NCBI RefSeq assembly: GCF_950023065.1
Contig: NC_088678.1
Span: 37,500,580-37,564,579 of the forward strand
Reading direction: 5' to 3'
Source of the DNA: Planococcus citri
Lineage: Eukaryota > Arthropoda > Insecta > Hemiptera > Pseudococcidae
Length of the DNA stretch: 64,000 nt
The notes beneath the pieces are model-generated. The model was not told the origin of the DNA, did not search any database, and saw nothing but the letters and a program-made list of their open reading frames with translations. The position numbers and the translations under genes were made by a program. Each line of letters begins with the position of its first letter. Position 1 is the first letter of the stretch. Of this stretch, positions 23,190 through 33,918 are shown piece by piece.

Positions 23190-24144
23190 GGACATATTAT
23201 GGGAATATGTCCTTGAGGAGGTCTATATTGTACTCGTCACGTATGTGACGAATTATGATATACACCTCGAGAGGGAGCTCCCTCTAATAGCCTACGTGGT
23301 AACTATAATTTCAGCGATCTGAGGCTTAAACCGATGATCGCATGAACTGAAAAATCACTTGTTCGCGGAGTGGCCAGCTGTGTAGCAATGTCTTTGGTAA
23401 CCTATGGGGTCCGAGACCCCCGTATCCTTAATTATTTATCGAACCATCCTTGATGGTGAATTTTATTAAATAGTTCTTTTAATTAACTCTTCATAACGTA
23501 AGCTCGTTTAATCACGGTTATGCTGAGGTATTTTTCCTAAATTGCTCAGAAACTGCCCAATAATCCGGATATTGAGGTAAGTCAATCGAACTAAAGTGAT
23601 TCTAAAACTAGTGCTATCGCTAAAGGTCTTATTAATTGGGGGACCGCAGGAGAGATAGTAAATGTGTACATTCATAGAGATTTTATCCTAAACAACGATC
23701 TCCTTAGCCCCCCTTGAGTTGAGTGTAATTACCTACTCGTAATTACAGTCAACTCAACGTCTTTCAATGGCCCCGAGAACCATTGAATATCTTTACATTT
23801 CTCCACATTAATGTATAGAAAACATAATTTATTGTGTTTGTCTTTTCGTCACCTACCACTTATGTGGTACAAGGAATACCTTAAAAAAAGTATTTCTATG
23901 ACCGGTGAGCCACCCAGCAATGGCGCAACTGGCTTAAGTTACCTGAATAATTATACTGATGATATTGTACTTTTAATCAATTGCAATAAAATATGTATAA
24001 TTATTCCATTCTTTTCCTTGATCAGTGTGAGTGGTTGAGTGAGAGAATCTTATTGTGAGATGAACAGTGTCATCCGGAGTGATTTAGATAGGTGTATGAG
24101 CTATCCGACAAACCAAAATTATTCACCCCCTTAGGAATAATTTT
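23190..24144. other. run of nine hairpins, possible integrated structured RNA or cruciform-forming DNA
   Basis: Stems of 6-19 bp with short loops occur at 23190-23212 (9 bp), 23234-23251 (7 bp), 23270-23285 (perfect 16-base palindrome AGAGGGAGCTCCCTCT), 23406-23420 (GGGGTC/GACCCC), 23443-23457, 23714-23757 (19 bp with one mismatch, loop CTACTC), 23763-23787, 23854-23869 and 24115-24144 (10 bp). No single reading frame spans them, and the sequence does not match a ribozyme core I know. Confidence 0.6.
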
Positions 24145-24239
24145 CATCATCCCTTCGAGACATTTATTATGATTATTTCCACGTATCTAAATTATTCTAG
24201 ATCGCACTGTTACAACAACTAAGAGGTTTGGGTTTCATT

Positions 24240-24489
24240 CAGGGCTGGACCCAAGAACACATACAATTCAGCAGCCCACTGACATATACCATTTTAGTGG
24301 CCCTGATTTTGGGCTCCTCAATTAATTAGCCACATTTTTTCTCCCATTTTTTAAATTGTGGGACAATGAGCATAAAAATTCATTCAGAATTTTTCAAGCG
24401 GCCCAGATTTTTACCTCATCGGCATCGGCCCAAATACGTCGAGGCCCACCGAGATTTTCTCAGTAACTCAGTGGGTGGGCCCAGTCCTG
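24240..24489. mobile_element. hAT-type MITE with 8-bp target duplication
   Basis: It starts CAGGGCTGGACCCA and ends GGGCCCAGTCCTG, which form inverted repeats typical of hAT ends. The flanking octamers are GTTTCATT (24232-24239) and GTTTCATA (24490-24497), an 8-bp duplication with one change. At 250 bp it has no transposase and must have been mobilised by a hAT transposase elsewhere. It sits inside the larger insertion in LINE A. Confidence 0.85.
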
Positions 24490-24585
24490 GTTTCATATAG
24501 CAATACCAACTACTAACAGGTATCACTTTTAAGCGATGGGATAGCTGTTATAACTACATCACCAACATCATTCTTCTGAGCTTTA

Positions 24586-24966
24586 GTGTACATCCCACAC
24601 TGGCACTGTGTTATTCAGTTGCAGAATATGCATGCCCAGTATGGGGATGATCAACACATGCTAAAGATGTGGATGTACCACTAAATGAAGCGTGTCACTT
24701 GGTAATAGAGTGCCTCATACCAACTCCACTCACAGCCCTACATTGTCTTTTGGGGATTGCACCACCAGAAGTAAATAGGGAGGTAGCTGCCAGAGCAGAA
24801 AAAACTAGAGCAACACATAACCCCTACACCCTATGCATGTATAGCTACAACAAATTACCAGTGAGCAGACTGAAATCTAGACACAGTTTCCTGAGAAACG
24901 TAAATGAATTAAGCGCTCCTGCTAAGTTGAGCGATGTTACCCTATTGACAAGAAATACACGTTTTA
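24586..24966 (+). mobile_element. non-LTR retrotransposon A, part 2: post-RT region
   Basis: The translation LALCYSVAEYACPVWG, then LNEACHLVIECLIPTPLTAL, then GIAPPEVNREVAARAEKT and RLKSRHSFLR follows the usual order of the region between RT and the C-terminal zinc-knuckle segment of Jockey/I-like LINEs. One in-frame stop follows ACPVWG. The text ends at 24966, exactly where a MITE begins. Confidence 0.8.
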
Positions 24967-25205
24967 GGGCAGAATTCATAGACGTTACTTAGGGAACACT
25001 TGGCTAAGTGGTGAATTTTGATTCAATTTTTCTGGCGAACAAATTGAAATTTCATACTTTCAAAATGATAAATCAATACTTCAGAGTCCAATCTCTCAAA
25101 TCAATAAAAAACAGAATTTCAAAAAGTCAAACACACCTGGAAAAATTGCTTCAAAATTCACCACTTAGCCAAGTGATCCCTAAATAATGTCTATGAATAC
25201 AGCCC
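24967..25205. mobile_element. 239-bp MITE with about 58-bp inverted repeats
   Basis: The left end GGGCAGAATTCATAGAC and the reverse complement of the right end GGGCTGTATTCATAGAC match. The symmetry continues through TTAGGGA(A/T)CACTTGGC and TAAGTGGTGAATTTTGA for about 58 bases. TA flanks both ends (TTA|GGGC and GCCC|TAA), consistent with TA or TTA target duplication as in Tc1/mariner- or Harbinger-like elements. It interrupts LINE A. Confidence 0.8.
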
Positions 25206-25469
25206 TAAGTCTCACTTTTCAGCTATTACACCCATGTTTTTTCAAATTCGCTCCTTTTTTTCAAATCCGCTGTTACTCTGTTCCACCTGAAACTGGTTTT
25301 TTTGAAGTAGACCCCGTTTTTTTACTGCATCCGCACTGTGTTTATGCCATCTCACACTCCAGGGAGTCTTTCATAAAAGCAATTGTGCACTGCATTTACG
25401 CGATTACGCCAGGTGTGAACGCACCAAAAAACGCGGTCTTAGTTTTACCCGTCTAACCACGTTTTTCTT
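25206..25469. other. unassigned sequence between LINE A parts
   Basis: This stretch separates two parts of LINE A but does not read as LINE protein. It contains GTGAACGCACC near 25415, resembling the end of the 192-bp MITE in opposite orientation, and the 15-mer GTTTTTCTTGTCAGT, also found near 22755. It may be a further insertion or a decayed part of the LINE. Confidence 0.35.
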
Positions 25470-25800
25470 GTCAGTAGGGTAAATCTGGAATACAGTGTTG
25501 AGAAGATACACTATGACCAAATCGTTGCCTCATGACAGCCAAATGAAATACAACCTCTGGAGATGTGGAACAACACGCTCAAAATCCAACCTACACAGAT
25601 AGGACTTGGCTGATGATCTATGCTAATGGAGTGAAATACAAAACAACAGACACGCTTTTCAAGTGTCGATTATATGGCGACTTTGACGCAGACAAATTGA
25701 ACCAAACAATAATTGTCGACAAGGGAATAAAGTTCCACGAATACTGGAACAAGAAAGGAATTGAGATAGTTGACCGGACAAGAGGGGAAAAAACGTCGCC
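25470..25800 (+). mobile_element. non-LTR retrotransposon A, part 3: C-terminal segment and 3' trailer
   Basis: The frame reads KSLPHDSQMKYNLWRCGTT, then RSKSNLHR, a stop where Trp is usual, and DLADDLC. In a second frame come KYKTTDTLFKCRLYG, then KGIKFHEYWNKKGIEI. This is the order LNRLRTG..R, KWG, C-x-CG, T..HLL.CP(L/Y), ..FWE that closes the ORF of many Jockey-type LINEs. Frameshifts and the stop show decay. No poly(A) tail is seen nearby, so the 3' end is uncertain. Confidence 0.65.
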
Positions 25801-27479
25801 AAAGGATTGTTATGTCAAGAGGATTTTTGGAGGGCATGGTCTTGATCTAGCTCGGCCTCGTCAAAATCAGACAGAACCAGTTCAAAAAGCTCCCTGGTGA
25901 AAATGGTGACTTCACTTGAAAATTGGCCAACAGACAAAAAAAGGTGAAGAAGGTCGTGGTGTTGCAAAGCTCGTGTCGTCAGTAGACATATAACTTTACA
26001 ATACGTGTCAGAAATATTGTACGCGCGCTTCAGCAAATAAAAGAGCAGCGACAGAAGGGAAAGAGTATCAGGCTCTCGACGCGTGTAATAATTAAACGTT
26101 GAAATAGGCAATTGGCTGCGTTTCCGACGAACGATATGATATTGATTTTCTTTTTTTGATTTCTATATACAAACATACCTGTGTCAATTTCTCTTTTTTC
26201 CCCATTCATTTCACCTTTAATAATAAATGCTTTAAAAAGCCGTACGATAATAAATGGTTTAGACGAAGCCGCCACGTAAAATTAATATCGAGTATCTAGC
26301 AAGGCATCGATGTGGTTGTTAAATTGATAACGTGGCGAAGCTGAAGCAGCCGCGTTGGCGTTCCACTTCTACACACATCTATGCCTATGCATAGATGATA
26401 GGCAGTACTATGTAATATGTATGTGTGGAAGCAGCAGCATCCGAACCATCAAATCGAATGTTTTTCAAACGAACGCATTTTTAATATTTACCAATTTTCT
26501 GAGGCTCTCTTTGGCGGCCTCGCCATTCCAGCCATACACACACGTTGGCGTATACAAATCGGGTAAACAAAATAAAGATTAATAAAAAATTAATGTCGCA
26601 CGACAGTTATGTACATCTAGGTGATTTTTTTTACACTGACGACGTCAACTCGTTTAAACGTTATTGAAAAGAAATGATTTATCACACGAGGCGATGCGAC
26701 GCGACGCCGACGTTTATTTTATATATATTTTTTTGTTGCTAACTTTTATGATTTCAATATTTTCCACTTGAACGGGTTAATATTTACGTTCGGTTTAAAT
26801 TAAGGAGAGAGAAAAAAAAGAGTTCAATCGGCGCGATACGTCGCGTTGACTGATAATACTACTAGATAGGATACGAGAGAGCACAGACAAATTGCTCATT
26901 TTTCAAGACGAACGCGAAGTAAATTTGCTGTTCAAATCGTTCAGTTGGGGTTTTGCCGAGGCGCTTCGCTTTTCCAGTTTTCCTTTTTCTCTTCTCTTTT
27001 TTTTCTTGCTCGTTGATGTGCGTGTGTGTTCGCGTAGATACGTGTAAATGTAGGCCGCGGTACGCGCTCAGGGGGCGTTCTTTTATGCGTTCGTTAGGCC
27101 GGTGTTGTGGCTGGAAAAGAGAAATTAACGAAGTGTTTGAAAAATGAACGTAGTTTTGCCAGAGGTGATTGTCAGGAAAAGTTGCAATGCTGTAGGAAAT
27201 GTTGAGAAAGTGCGGCGGCAGCAGCGACGGCGAAGGAATGACGCGTAAATGACGAAAATTTTCCAGTATTGGTGGTTATTACCGGATGAACAGGCATGGT
27301 GGTGTGATTTGATGGTCGGTGTTGTGCGAAATGAACCGATACTAAAGATGAGAGTTGTGTGTGATTACATTTAAAATGTACGATCGATGCTCGAACAATT
27401 CAGAAAAATCATCGCAAGGAGACTCAGAAAATCAAAATAATGAAATTATTTTGACAGATTTTGCCTTCTTTGGATACCT
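25801..27479. other. non-coding, less repetitive stretch
   Basis: This stretch is CpG-bearing at 26000-27400, with words such as GCGACGCGACGCCGACG near 26695. The 195-base frame at 26953-27147 begins with TTG and is Cys/Arg-rich by composition, so I leave it out. The block could be regulatory DNA, but no motif decides it. Confidence 0.4.
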
Positions 27480-28030
27480 ATTTTTGTCCAATTTTACTAA
27501 CGCAACGCTTACAACTTCGTCTTAGCATAGGTCAATTCGAGCTTATTTTCCCCATTTATTGGCACCATTTTATGTACAATTATGCCAACTTCGGGTAATT
27601 TTGATAAACATTGACTTCGGTACATTTGTAAACGTTGATCCACTGTGGTTAACTTTCGCCAACTTTGGTCTTTGCCCACACAAGCCCATTTTGCCAAACT
27701 TCCAGACAAATTTTTCCAGCTTTAGCTGACTTCCATCAACTTTTGGTAACTTTGATAAACTTACTATCACCAGGTTTATCAATTTTGATGAAGCTTTTTC
27801 AGTTTTCACCAATCAACGCTTTTGCTGTTTTTTCAATTTTTGTCAAATTTTTTCATCCTTTGGTCAACTTTTTTCTGTTCTGATCAACTTTGACTAATTG
27901 TGGCTAGTTTTAATCCACGTCGGATAATTTCCACAAACTTTGGGCAAATTTGGTCAATTTTGGGAAACTTTGGCGATTTTTGATTTATTTTTGCCTGCAT
28001 TGATCAACTCTAGCAAACTTTTGCTAATGG
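27480..28030. repeat. degenerate short-period repeat, 'aactttggtcaa' type
   Basis: Variants of CAACTTTGGTCA and TTTGATCAACTTT recur every 15-30 bases across the block without an exact period. This looks like an old minisatellite. The frames on both strands here (for example 27509-27812) simply translate the repeat. Confidence 0.55.
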
Positions 28031-28299
28031 TAGGTCTAAACATTTTTGCATACTTAAGTCAGCTCTAATTGTTTATAAACTCGTTAAAGAAGATGAGAAT
28101 AAGTTAAAACTCAATTTTCAGCTGTCCAAATTAGTTCAAACATTCTATCACAATTTAAATTTACATTAAAGATTTCAAAATTGCTAAAAAAAAATAAAAA
28201 ATAAATAAAATGGAATTTGATTTGGAGGAGTTGACATTACCTTCAGAACTGATTGTCATCATTTTTACTCAAAAGGGGTTCTTGAAAAAAATAATAAAA

Positions 28300-28990
28300 A
28301 ACTTGAATTTCAAAAACCCTATTTTTTTTTGAAAAAAAAGGAACTTTGGACAATCAAAAAAACTTGAAAAAAGTAACCAAAAAAATTACAAAACGTGAGC
28401 AAAACATTTTAATGTAAAATAAAAATCACAAAAAAAACGTAAAATTTCTCTGAAAATGTTTTTAAAAAAGACTCCTTGTCAACTTACTGCCAAAAATATG
28501 ATACTTTCTCAAATTTTTGCAGTGAAATTACAATTTTTACAACTTTTTGGTGGCTGATAAAGCAAGACTTTTCAACAACTTTTGGCATAAAGTGGAAATT
28601 TTTAGTAATTTTTGGGAAAAAGTAGAATTTTGACAATTTTAACAAAAGACAGAGCTTTTTTACCAATATGTATTCAACATGAAGGAGAGACGTTATAGCA
28701 TTTTTTGGGAAAAGATGAAATGAGGGCATTTTCAGGTAAAGAATAAAGATTTTTCTAAAACTTGTTTAAAAGAGAGAATTCTTAACAATTTCTGGCAAAA
28801 AGCAACACTATTTCAAAATAGCTAGTAAAAAAATGATACTTTTTTTTGCAATTTTTGTCGCAAAAGTGATATGTATCTGCTTTTTTGTTGCTTTCTGGTA
28901 AAAAATGTGATTTTTTTTGGAAAATGTTGACGATAGCAATTTTGGCAAAAAATCAAGTCCTTTGGGAAATTTTTGGAAAACGAATTTAAA
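28300..28990. repeat. degenerate tandem repeat, 'aaaagcgagacttttagcaatttttgg' type
   Basis: Units of about 35-45 bases alternate an A-rich GGCAAAAAAGTG/AGCGAGA half with a T-rich AGCAATTTTTGG half. Related blocks lie at 50840-51010 and 62600-63640. Reading frames in it are by-products of the repeat. Confidence 0.5.
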
Positions 28991-29614
28991 AAATGGTTAC
29001 CTACCCATTATCGTAAATTGATCGCTTGCTGATACAATTAGCATTTTTTCTTTAGCGCTAAGTTTTGAAAAAATTGAAGTTTTAAAATTTTTTTTGAAAA
29101 GTCCCATGAAAAAAATACAAAGTTAAGAATAATTAAATTCATAAAATCCACAAATGAGCTTAAAAGTCATGAACATATCCATGTAATTCCGCAGAACAAC
29201 TGTAAAATTTGACAATTTTTTACACACAACTTTTCTACAAAATCAAATGGACCAACATTTTTTCATCGTTTTCAATGCACTTCATTTTACACGATCTCCG
29301 ACACATTTCATCAATTTCTACTTGATTTTCAACAATTCTTGTATCAATTTATCAAATTTCCGAGTCATTGGTTATTATACCATTTTCACAATATTTTAAA
29401 AAAATTGTTCATTTTATCAGACATCAAATCTTTAAAAAAAACTATTTTTACCTACTTTTAATGATTTTTAAATCATAACAAGCAGCACATTTTGTGCATC
29501 GTTTCATCAATTAATGACAAGTTTTTCTGCTTTTCCAAAAACCATTTAAAAACACTTACCTACTTCCTGAATTCCTGAAAACTTCTCTCATCATTATACG
29601 GTAGGAAATCCGAT
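28991..29614. other. AT-rich non-coding stretch
   Basis: I see nothing here beyond A/T-rich sequence with scattered short inverted repeats. Confidence 0.45.
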
Positions 29615-29627
29615 CTTTACTCACCTG
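29615..29627 (-). promoter_or_regulatory. candidate recursive splice site (ratchet point) 2
   Basis: On the minus strand ATTTATTTTGTTTCAG is followed directly by GTGAGTAAAG, a consensus donor, with the junction between 29624 and 29625. Upstream lies a T-rich tract. Form, strand and spacing match the sites near 2.7 kb and 57.2 kb. Functional use is inferred. Confidence 0.55.
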
Positions 29628-30771
29628 AAACAAAATAAATGATCAATAAGTAAGTAAAAAGCTAATAATTTCACGTTCAAAATATAACTAAAAATCCGAA
29701 TCTGAAATCCCCACAATACGAATGTAATAATCTTGTAATTAAATACACCCTAAATTAATAAACAATAACAAACAACATAACTTATCATAAAACAGAATTT
29801 ATTTTATCTGGAAGCTCCAGATCACCTTGGTGATCACGATAGATTTTTGGGGGGGAGGGAGGAGGAGGGGGGTCGATTTTGGAAGGTAACAGAATTAACT
29901 GGTAATTTTTCATCGAAATAAGCAATTTCGTAATTTTTAAAAATACGAGCACAATAATCGCAATCGTTTATATTCCAAGACGATGAAAACTGCATTCAAT
30001 AAAGACGCAGCTCACCATCACAACGACTACCGACAACACGAGGAAGTAAAAAATTATGAATTTCAATACCCTTAACGTTTCATCATCGTGCTTGGAAATT
30101 TATCCACAAAACGCGTACCACCGCCAGATACGTACGGCGAGGTAAACTCAACAAAAGGGTAAAAAAAACTTCCATCTGAACGTCGAATAAATAACCAAGG
30201 CTTGTGTATCTCCAAAAGCATCATTCTTTCGGGAATGAAATTAGATTAAAGGCAAAACGTGACTGCTAAAATATCTGCCTGTTTAACTGACTCCAATCTC
30301 TTATTTTTACAATTGTTTTGCTCTGGGCTGTGGCGGCGAAGAAGGCAGCGTAGCTGTAAAAAGCATCGTGATGCTCTGCACTCTGCACAGCGAGATGAGA
30401 AAAACAGGAGAAAAAACAGAGAAACAAAACGCTGGTACAGCTTTTTTTCTCTCCTATATTCCACGAGCCACTCCAAACCAGCCGGTCTTTAACGTTCGCT
30501 TTCGTAATTTTGAGGGTGAAAATCGTCGTATTTACGCGTTACGCATAATTAAGCATTTTTAACTATTACCAACGACGCGAACATAAACAATTTTTTACAA
30601 TTGTATTTCGTTTATAATTCTGCCATATTTTTCAGTTTTTTTTTCTTCTTTTTATAGTGTTGTCTTCGTGTATTTTTGTTTTTCTTTTCGAGTTGTCTAT
30701 TTGCTTACAGGATCTTTCATCTAATTCCGAACGTGATCTTTTTACTCGAATGATTATGTTTTTTTTTTAGT
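29628..30771. other. non-coding stretch, partly CpG-bearing
   Basis: A GGGGGGGAGGGAGGAGG purine run occurs near 29850-29870. The stretch 30000-30560 is less repetitive. Overlapping frames on the two strands at 30246-30562 have no motif and no clear codon preference. This region lies downstream of the candidate minus-strand exon. Confidence 0.4.
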
Positions 30772-30915
30772 TTAGTAGCCGAAAGTGGTACAATGGGGTG
30801 AGTTCGGATTACCTCTAGATGTGTAAGACAAGTAGACGGATTTACTCGCAGCGAGTATGAGGATCAAAATGATGCTCACGATGATCATCGCACATCTTGC
30901 GTCGACCCCTTTCAT
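30772..30915 (-). CDS. candidate short coding exon with signal peptide or signal anchor
   Basis: An ATG-started frame of 47 codons stands out from its surroundings by C/G-ending codons. It begins MKGVDARC, then a hydrophobic core AMIIVSIILILILAA (residues 9-23), then SKSVYLSYTSRGNPNSPHC to a stop. An in-frame stop at 30952-30954 lies upstream, so translation would start here; the -3 base is G. A good donor, GAG|GTAATC, lies after the first base of the Gly codon (exon end at 30813). It would give a phase-1 junction, which is common after signal-peptide exons. Either this is a 47-residue secreted or membrane peptide, or it is a first coding exon of a larger protein ending at 30813. The opposite strand also has a 43-codon frame with a hydrophobic start (30857-30988), so strand is not certain. 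I do not recognise the family. Confidence 0.35.
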   Translation of the reverse strand: MKGVDARCAMIIVSIILILILAASKSVYLSYTSRGNPNSPHCTTFGY

Positions 30916-31088
30916 TGCTTTTACTCCTGGTGTTAAACCTTTGCAAAGTATCTACGTACAATTAAATTGTATCCGACCTTACGTATAGTTTCATATACGC
31001 TAAAATCTCTAAAGTAAACGAGACACTTCTCTACAAACACTAAACACACGTCTGGCTCGCTTAATACTACGACACATAATCAACACAT

Positions 31089-31379
31089 TTAAACCACCAC
31101 CCCCTTACTCTGCTCCTTGCCAAGCTCAATCCGGCTTACCGCGGTTAATTTCTTAACCACGACCGCAAAGTGTTTCGCCGCAACCACCTTTACACCTCCA
31201 AACAGTCGAAAGTTTTTTCGCCTTTGAAGAAAGTTATTTTTAGCAATGGCCTCGTCAACTCGTTTGCATGTCTTGGACACAGAAACCACCAACTCTCTGT
31301 ATAGTCTTCGTTTTGTCACCTGTCCATGAAAACATAATACACACGCGGTGACACGTACTAAAACATGGAAAAAAGCCAC
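31089..31379 (-). CDS. unrecognised basic ORF upstream of the candidate exon
   Basis: A 96-codon frame starts MAFFHVLVRV and is rich in Val, Lys and Arg. It lies just upstream, on the same strand, of the candidate signal-peptide exon, so it could fall in a 5' leader or promoter region. The sequence is less AT-rich than its surroundings, but there is no domain, no conserved motif and no splice evidence. It may be chance. Confidence 0.15.
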   Translation of the reverse strand: MAFFHVLVRVTACVLCFHGQVTKRRLYRELVVSVSKTCKRVDEAIAKNNFLQRRKNFRLFGGVKVVAAKHFAVVVKKLTAVSRIELGKEQSKGVVV

Positions 31380-33918
31380 TAGCCACGACAGCGAAGTAAA
31401 AAGGTACTTTAACAGGTGATAATTAAAACACCTCGTTTCGTTATACGCGGTATTTTTACGTTCTAATACGAGTATACCTAAGATTATCCGAAGGACATAT
31501 ATTATGGATTAAAGGAGAAGTGTGGAAGAAAATGGAGGTAATATTCGAGTCACAGTGACACGTTGTTATATACGAAAAAGAGAGACTGAATATTGATGTA
31601 ATAAAAAAATGAGTTTTACGGTGGCAAACGGGCCAATTGTAGGTGTCGTATAAAAGTTTCACTTTTTAAAAGGGTTATAATTAGAATTGAAAAACTTTCC
31701 TTTACCCTTAACGCGCGCCAGACTTAACCCTTATTTCATGGACCCACCTCCTCGTTTTTGTTCCTCTTGTCCTTTCTTTTTTGAGCTTTTTTTTTTACTT
31801 CAAACTCGGCAAACGCTGCTAAATGACGGTCCAAGTCATATTTAATAACCATTGTTAGAGAAAAGTTTACGGCTAATTCCGCGCAACTTAGACGAAATAC
31901 GACAAGAAAACGAAGACTAAACAAAAGTTTTTCTCTCAAAAAGTTTTTCTGTACGGAAAGTAAAAGTTTTCAAACAGTGATTTCGTAAAATCTTGTTTCT
32001 TCGGTACCTACGTCTAAAGAGAAGGTGAAGCGTACTTGAGTAAAAAAAAATCACAAAAAACTGGACTAAAATTGTACTACTTGATATTAATTAAAATTTT
32101 AACGAAAAGTAAAAAAAAAAGTACCGAAAAAAAGAGTAATACAAACTATAATATGTAATAGCTTGTTCTACTCTTTTTTTTCGACAGCTAAAAAAAAGGG
32201 CGAATCTTGTAAAAAAAAAAAAAAAAACTATCGCGAAAAAATTAGCTCAACTTTTTTACGTTCCCTGTATCTGGATAAATAAAAAGCGAGTGGTTGTTTT
32301 TTTTTATTTACACTATACTTCTGTTCGGATACCTATGCTTCGAAATGTTGTTTTTATCATCCGGATTCCTTTTACTGCCTCCTCCCCTGCCGAGATGGCG
32401 TTTTTATAGCGTAATTCTTTATGCTAGATTTCTCGTATTTATAGAGTAATATCTCAGATTATTTTCAATGGAGATGAAAAAAATTCTTTCGAAAATTAGC
32501 TTATCTCAAAGAGAACTTTCGCAATTCTTCCTATAGCCGAAAAATATTGAAATTATTTTAGTTTTACTGAGTGACCCTATAATGATACGTATGAAAACAC
32601 TTGAAAAAAAGCTAAAATCACTAAAATGTCTCAACATTCAACCAAAACCTTGCAAAAAATGCCAAGAATATTGAAATTTCAAAAATAAACCAAACATTAT
32701 CGAAATTGAACAAAAAAATTTAACAAGTACATGAAGTATTACGCAAAAATTGACGAAAAATCAATAAAATTGAGCAAAATTTTGTGAAAATTTGTTGAAA
32801 TCCCGCGTAAATTGTAAAAAAAAAATATTGAAATTTGACGTATACCTAACACTCAAAAAGTTGGCACAAAACACGAAAAAGAATCGTTGAATAATTATGG
32901 AAAATTGATAAAATGTGATAGAAAAAAAGCGAAATTTTACAAAAAATTGCAAAATTGGCACAATATTTGATTGGAATTTTATTGAAACATCAACGAGTTT
33001 TATAAAAGATTTTTTCCATTTTTTTGAATAAGAATTAATTTAAATTTCTGGGGGGGGGGGGGGTGGAAAACTTCAATCACATCACAAACCTTTAGAGATG
33101 TACGTTTTAAAAAAAAAATCAATTTTGCAAGTTGAAATTTCAGACAAACTTTTGATTCAAATCAGAAAATCTCACATTCAATTATTATTCAAATTGTCTA
33201 AAAAACTGCAACCAAAAAAGAACACCTTTTTATTACTATGCAGTAACTCTAGTACCAAGAACTCAAAAAATTCAACATAGATATTTTCCAAGAAATTAAA
33301 AAGTTAATTTTTAGACCTTCTATGCTCACAAACAAAAACGTCTGCAGCTTTTTGAAACAAAGCAGTAGAATTATTTCTAGAAAAACCACCAAAAACAGAT
33401 TACAAGCGACCCTACCCCATCTCCCCATTCCCTAAATCGGTGCCCGTGACGTGCTCAGATTCAGAGAGTAACAGGAATAACCCCCATCTATCTACAACAC
33501 CAAAGCTGGGGTTTCAACGGGAAAATTTCAAGGTGGAGAAGGGTCACTTTCAAAAATTCGAAAAATTCCATTTTGGTTGACAATTTTAAGTTTTTTGTCT
33601 CTTTCTCATATTTTTTTTCGAGCTTCTGATGGTTTTCATTTACAAAAAATTGATATTTTTTCAATTAATTTTCTTGCATTTTTAAGATTTGATTTTTGGA
33701 AACTTTGAATATCGGACCAATCAAAATTAGGGGAAAAGCAAGGCCTCAATAGTTTTGAAAATTTATCTAATTTGAAACCAAAAAGAGATTGCATTTTTTT
33801 ACAACATTGTACCAAAAATTTGAATGGTTTTTCAAAAGCTCCATCATTATTAGAAGTCAATTTTCCGATTTCTATGTTATTTTTCAAAAATTCAAAAAAT
33901 AATTTCTGTTTTAAAAAC
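31380..33918. other. AT-rich non-coding stretch
   Basis: A and T runs dominate, with a 15-A run near 32212-32226 and a 14-G run near 33049-33062. Short frames are Lys/Phe-rich background. I see no gene. Confidence 0.45.

Larger units (their letters stand above)
22684..24585. mobile_element. about 1.9-kb insertion inside LINE A, hairpin-rich, type unknown
   Basis: The LINE reading TSML at 22670-22683 connects in sense to LALCYSVAEYACPVWG starting near 24592, so the DNA between them is an insertion. It contains a 192-bp MITE (22943-23134), a 250-bp hAT-type MITE (24240-24489), and about 1.1 kb (23140-24231) with an unusual density of perfect hairpins. I find no transposase or polymerase motif. 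The exact ends and the target-site duplication are uncertain: 'gtacatc' occurs near both junctions. Confidence 0.55.

Noticed and set aside
26170..26185. Minus-strand GACACAG|GTATGT as a ratchet point
   Set aside because: Acceptable donor, but the sequence before CAG is purine-rich with no pyrimidine tract.
28731..28740. Plus-strand TTTTCAG|GTAAAG as a further ratchet point
   Set aside because: Pyrimidine tract is short, preceded by purines, and the donor is weak; it lies in a degenerate repeat.
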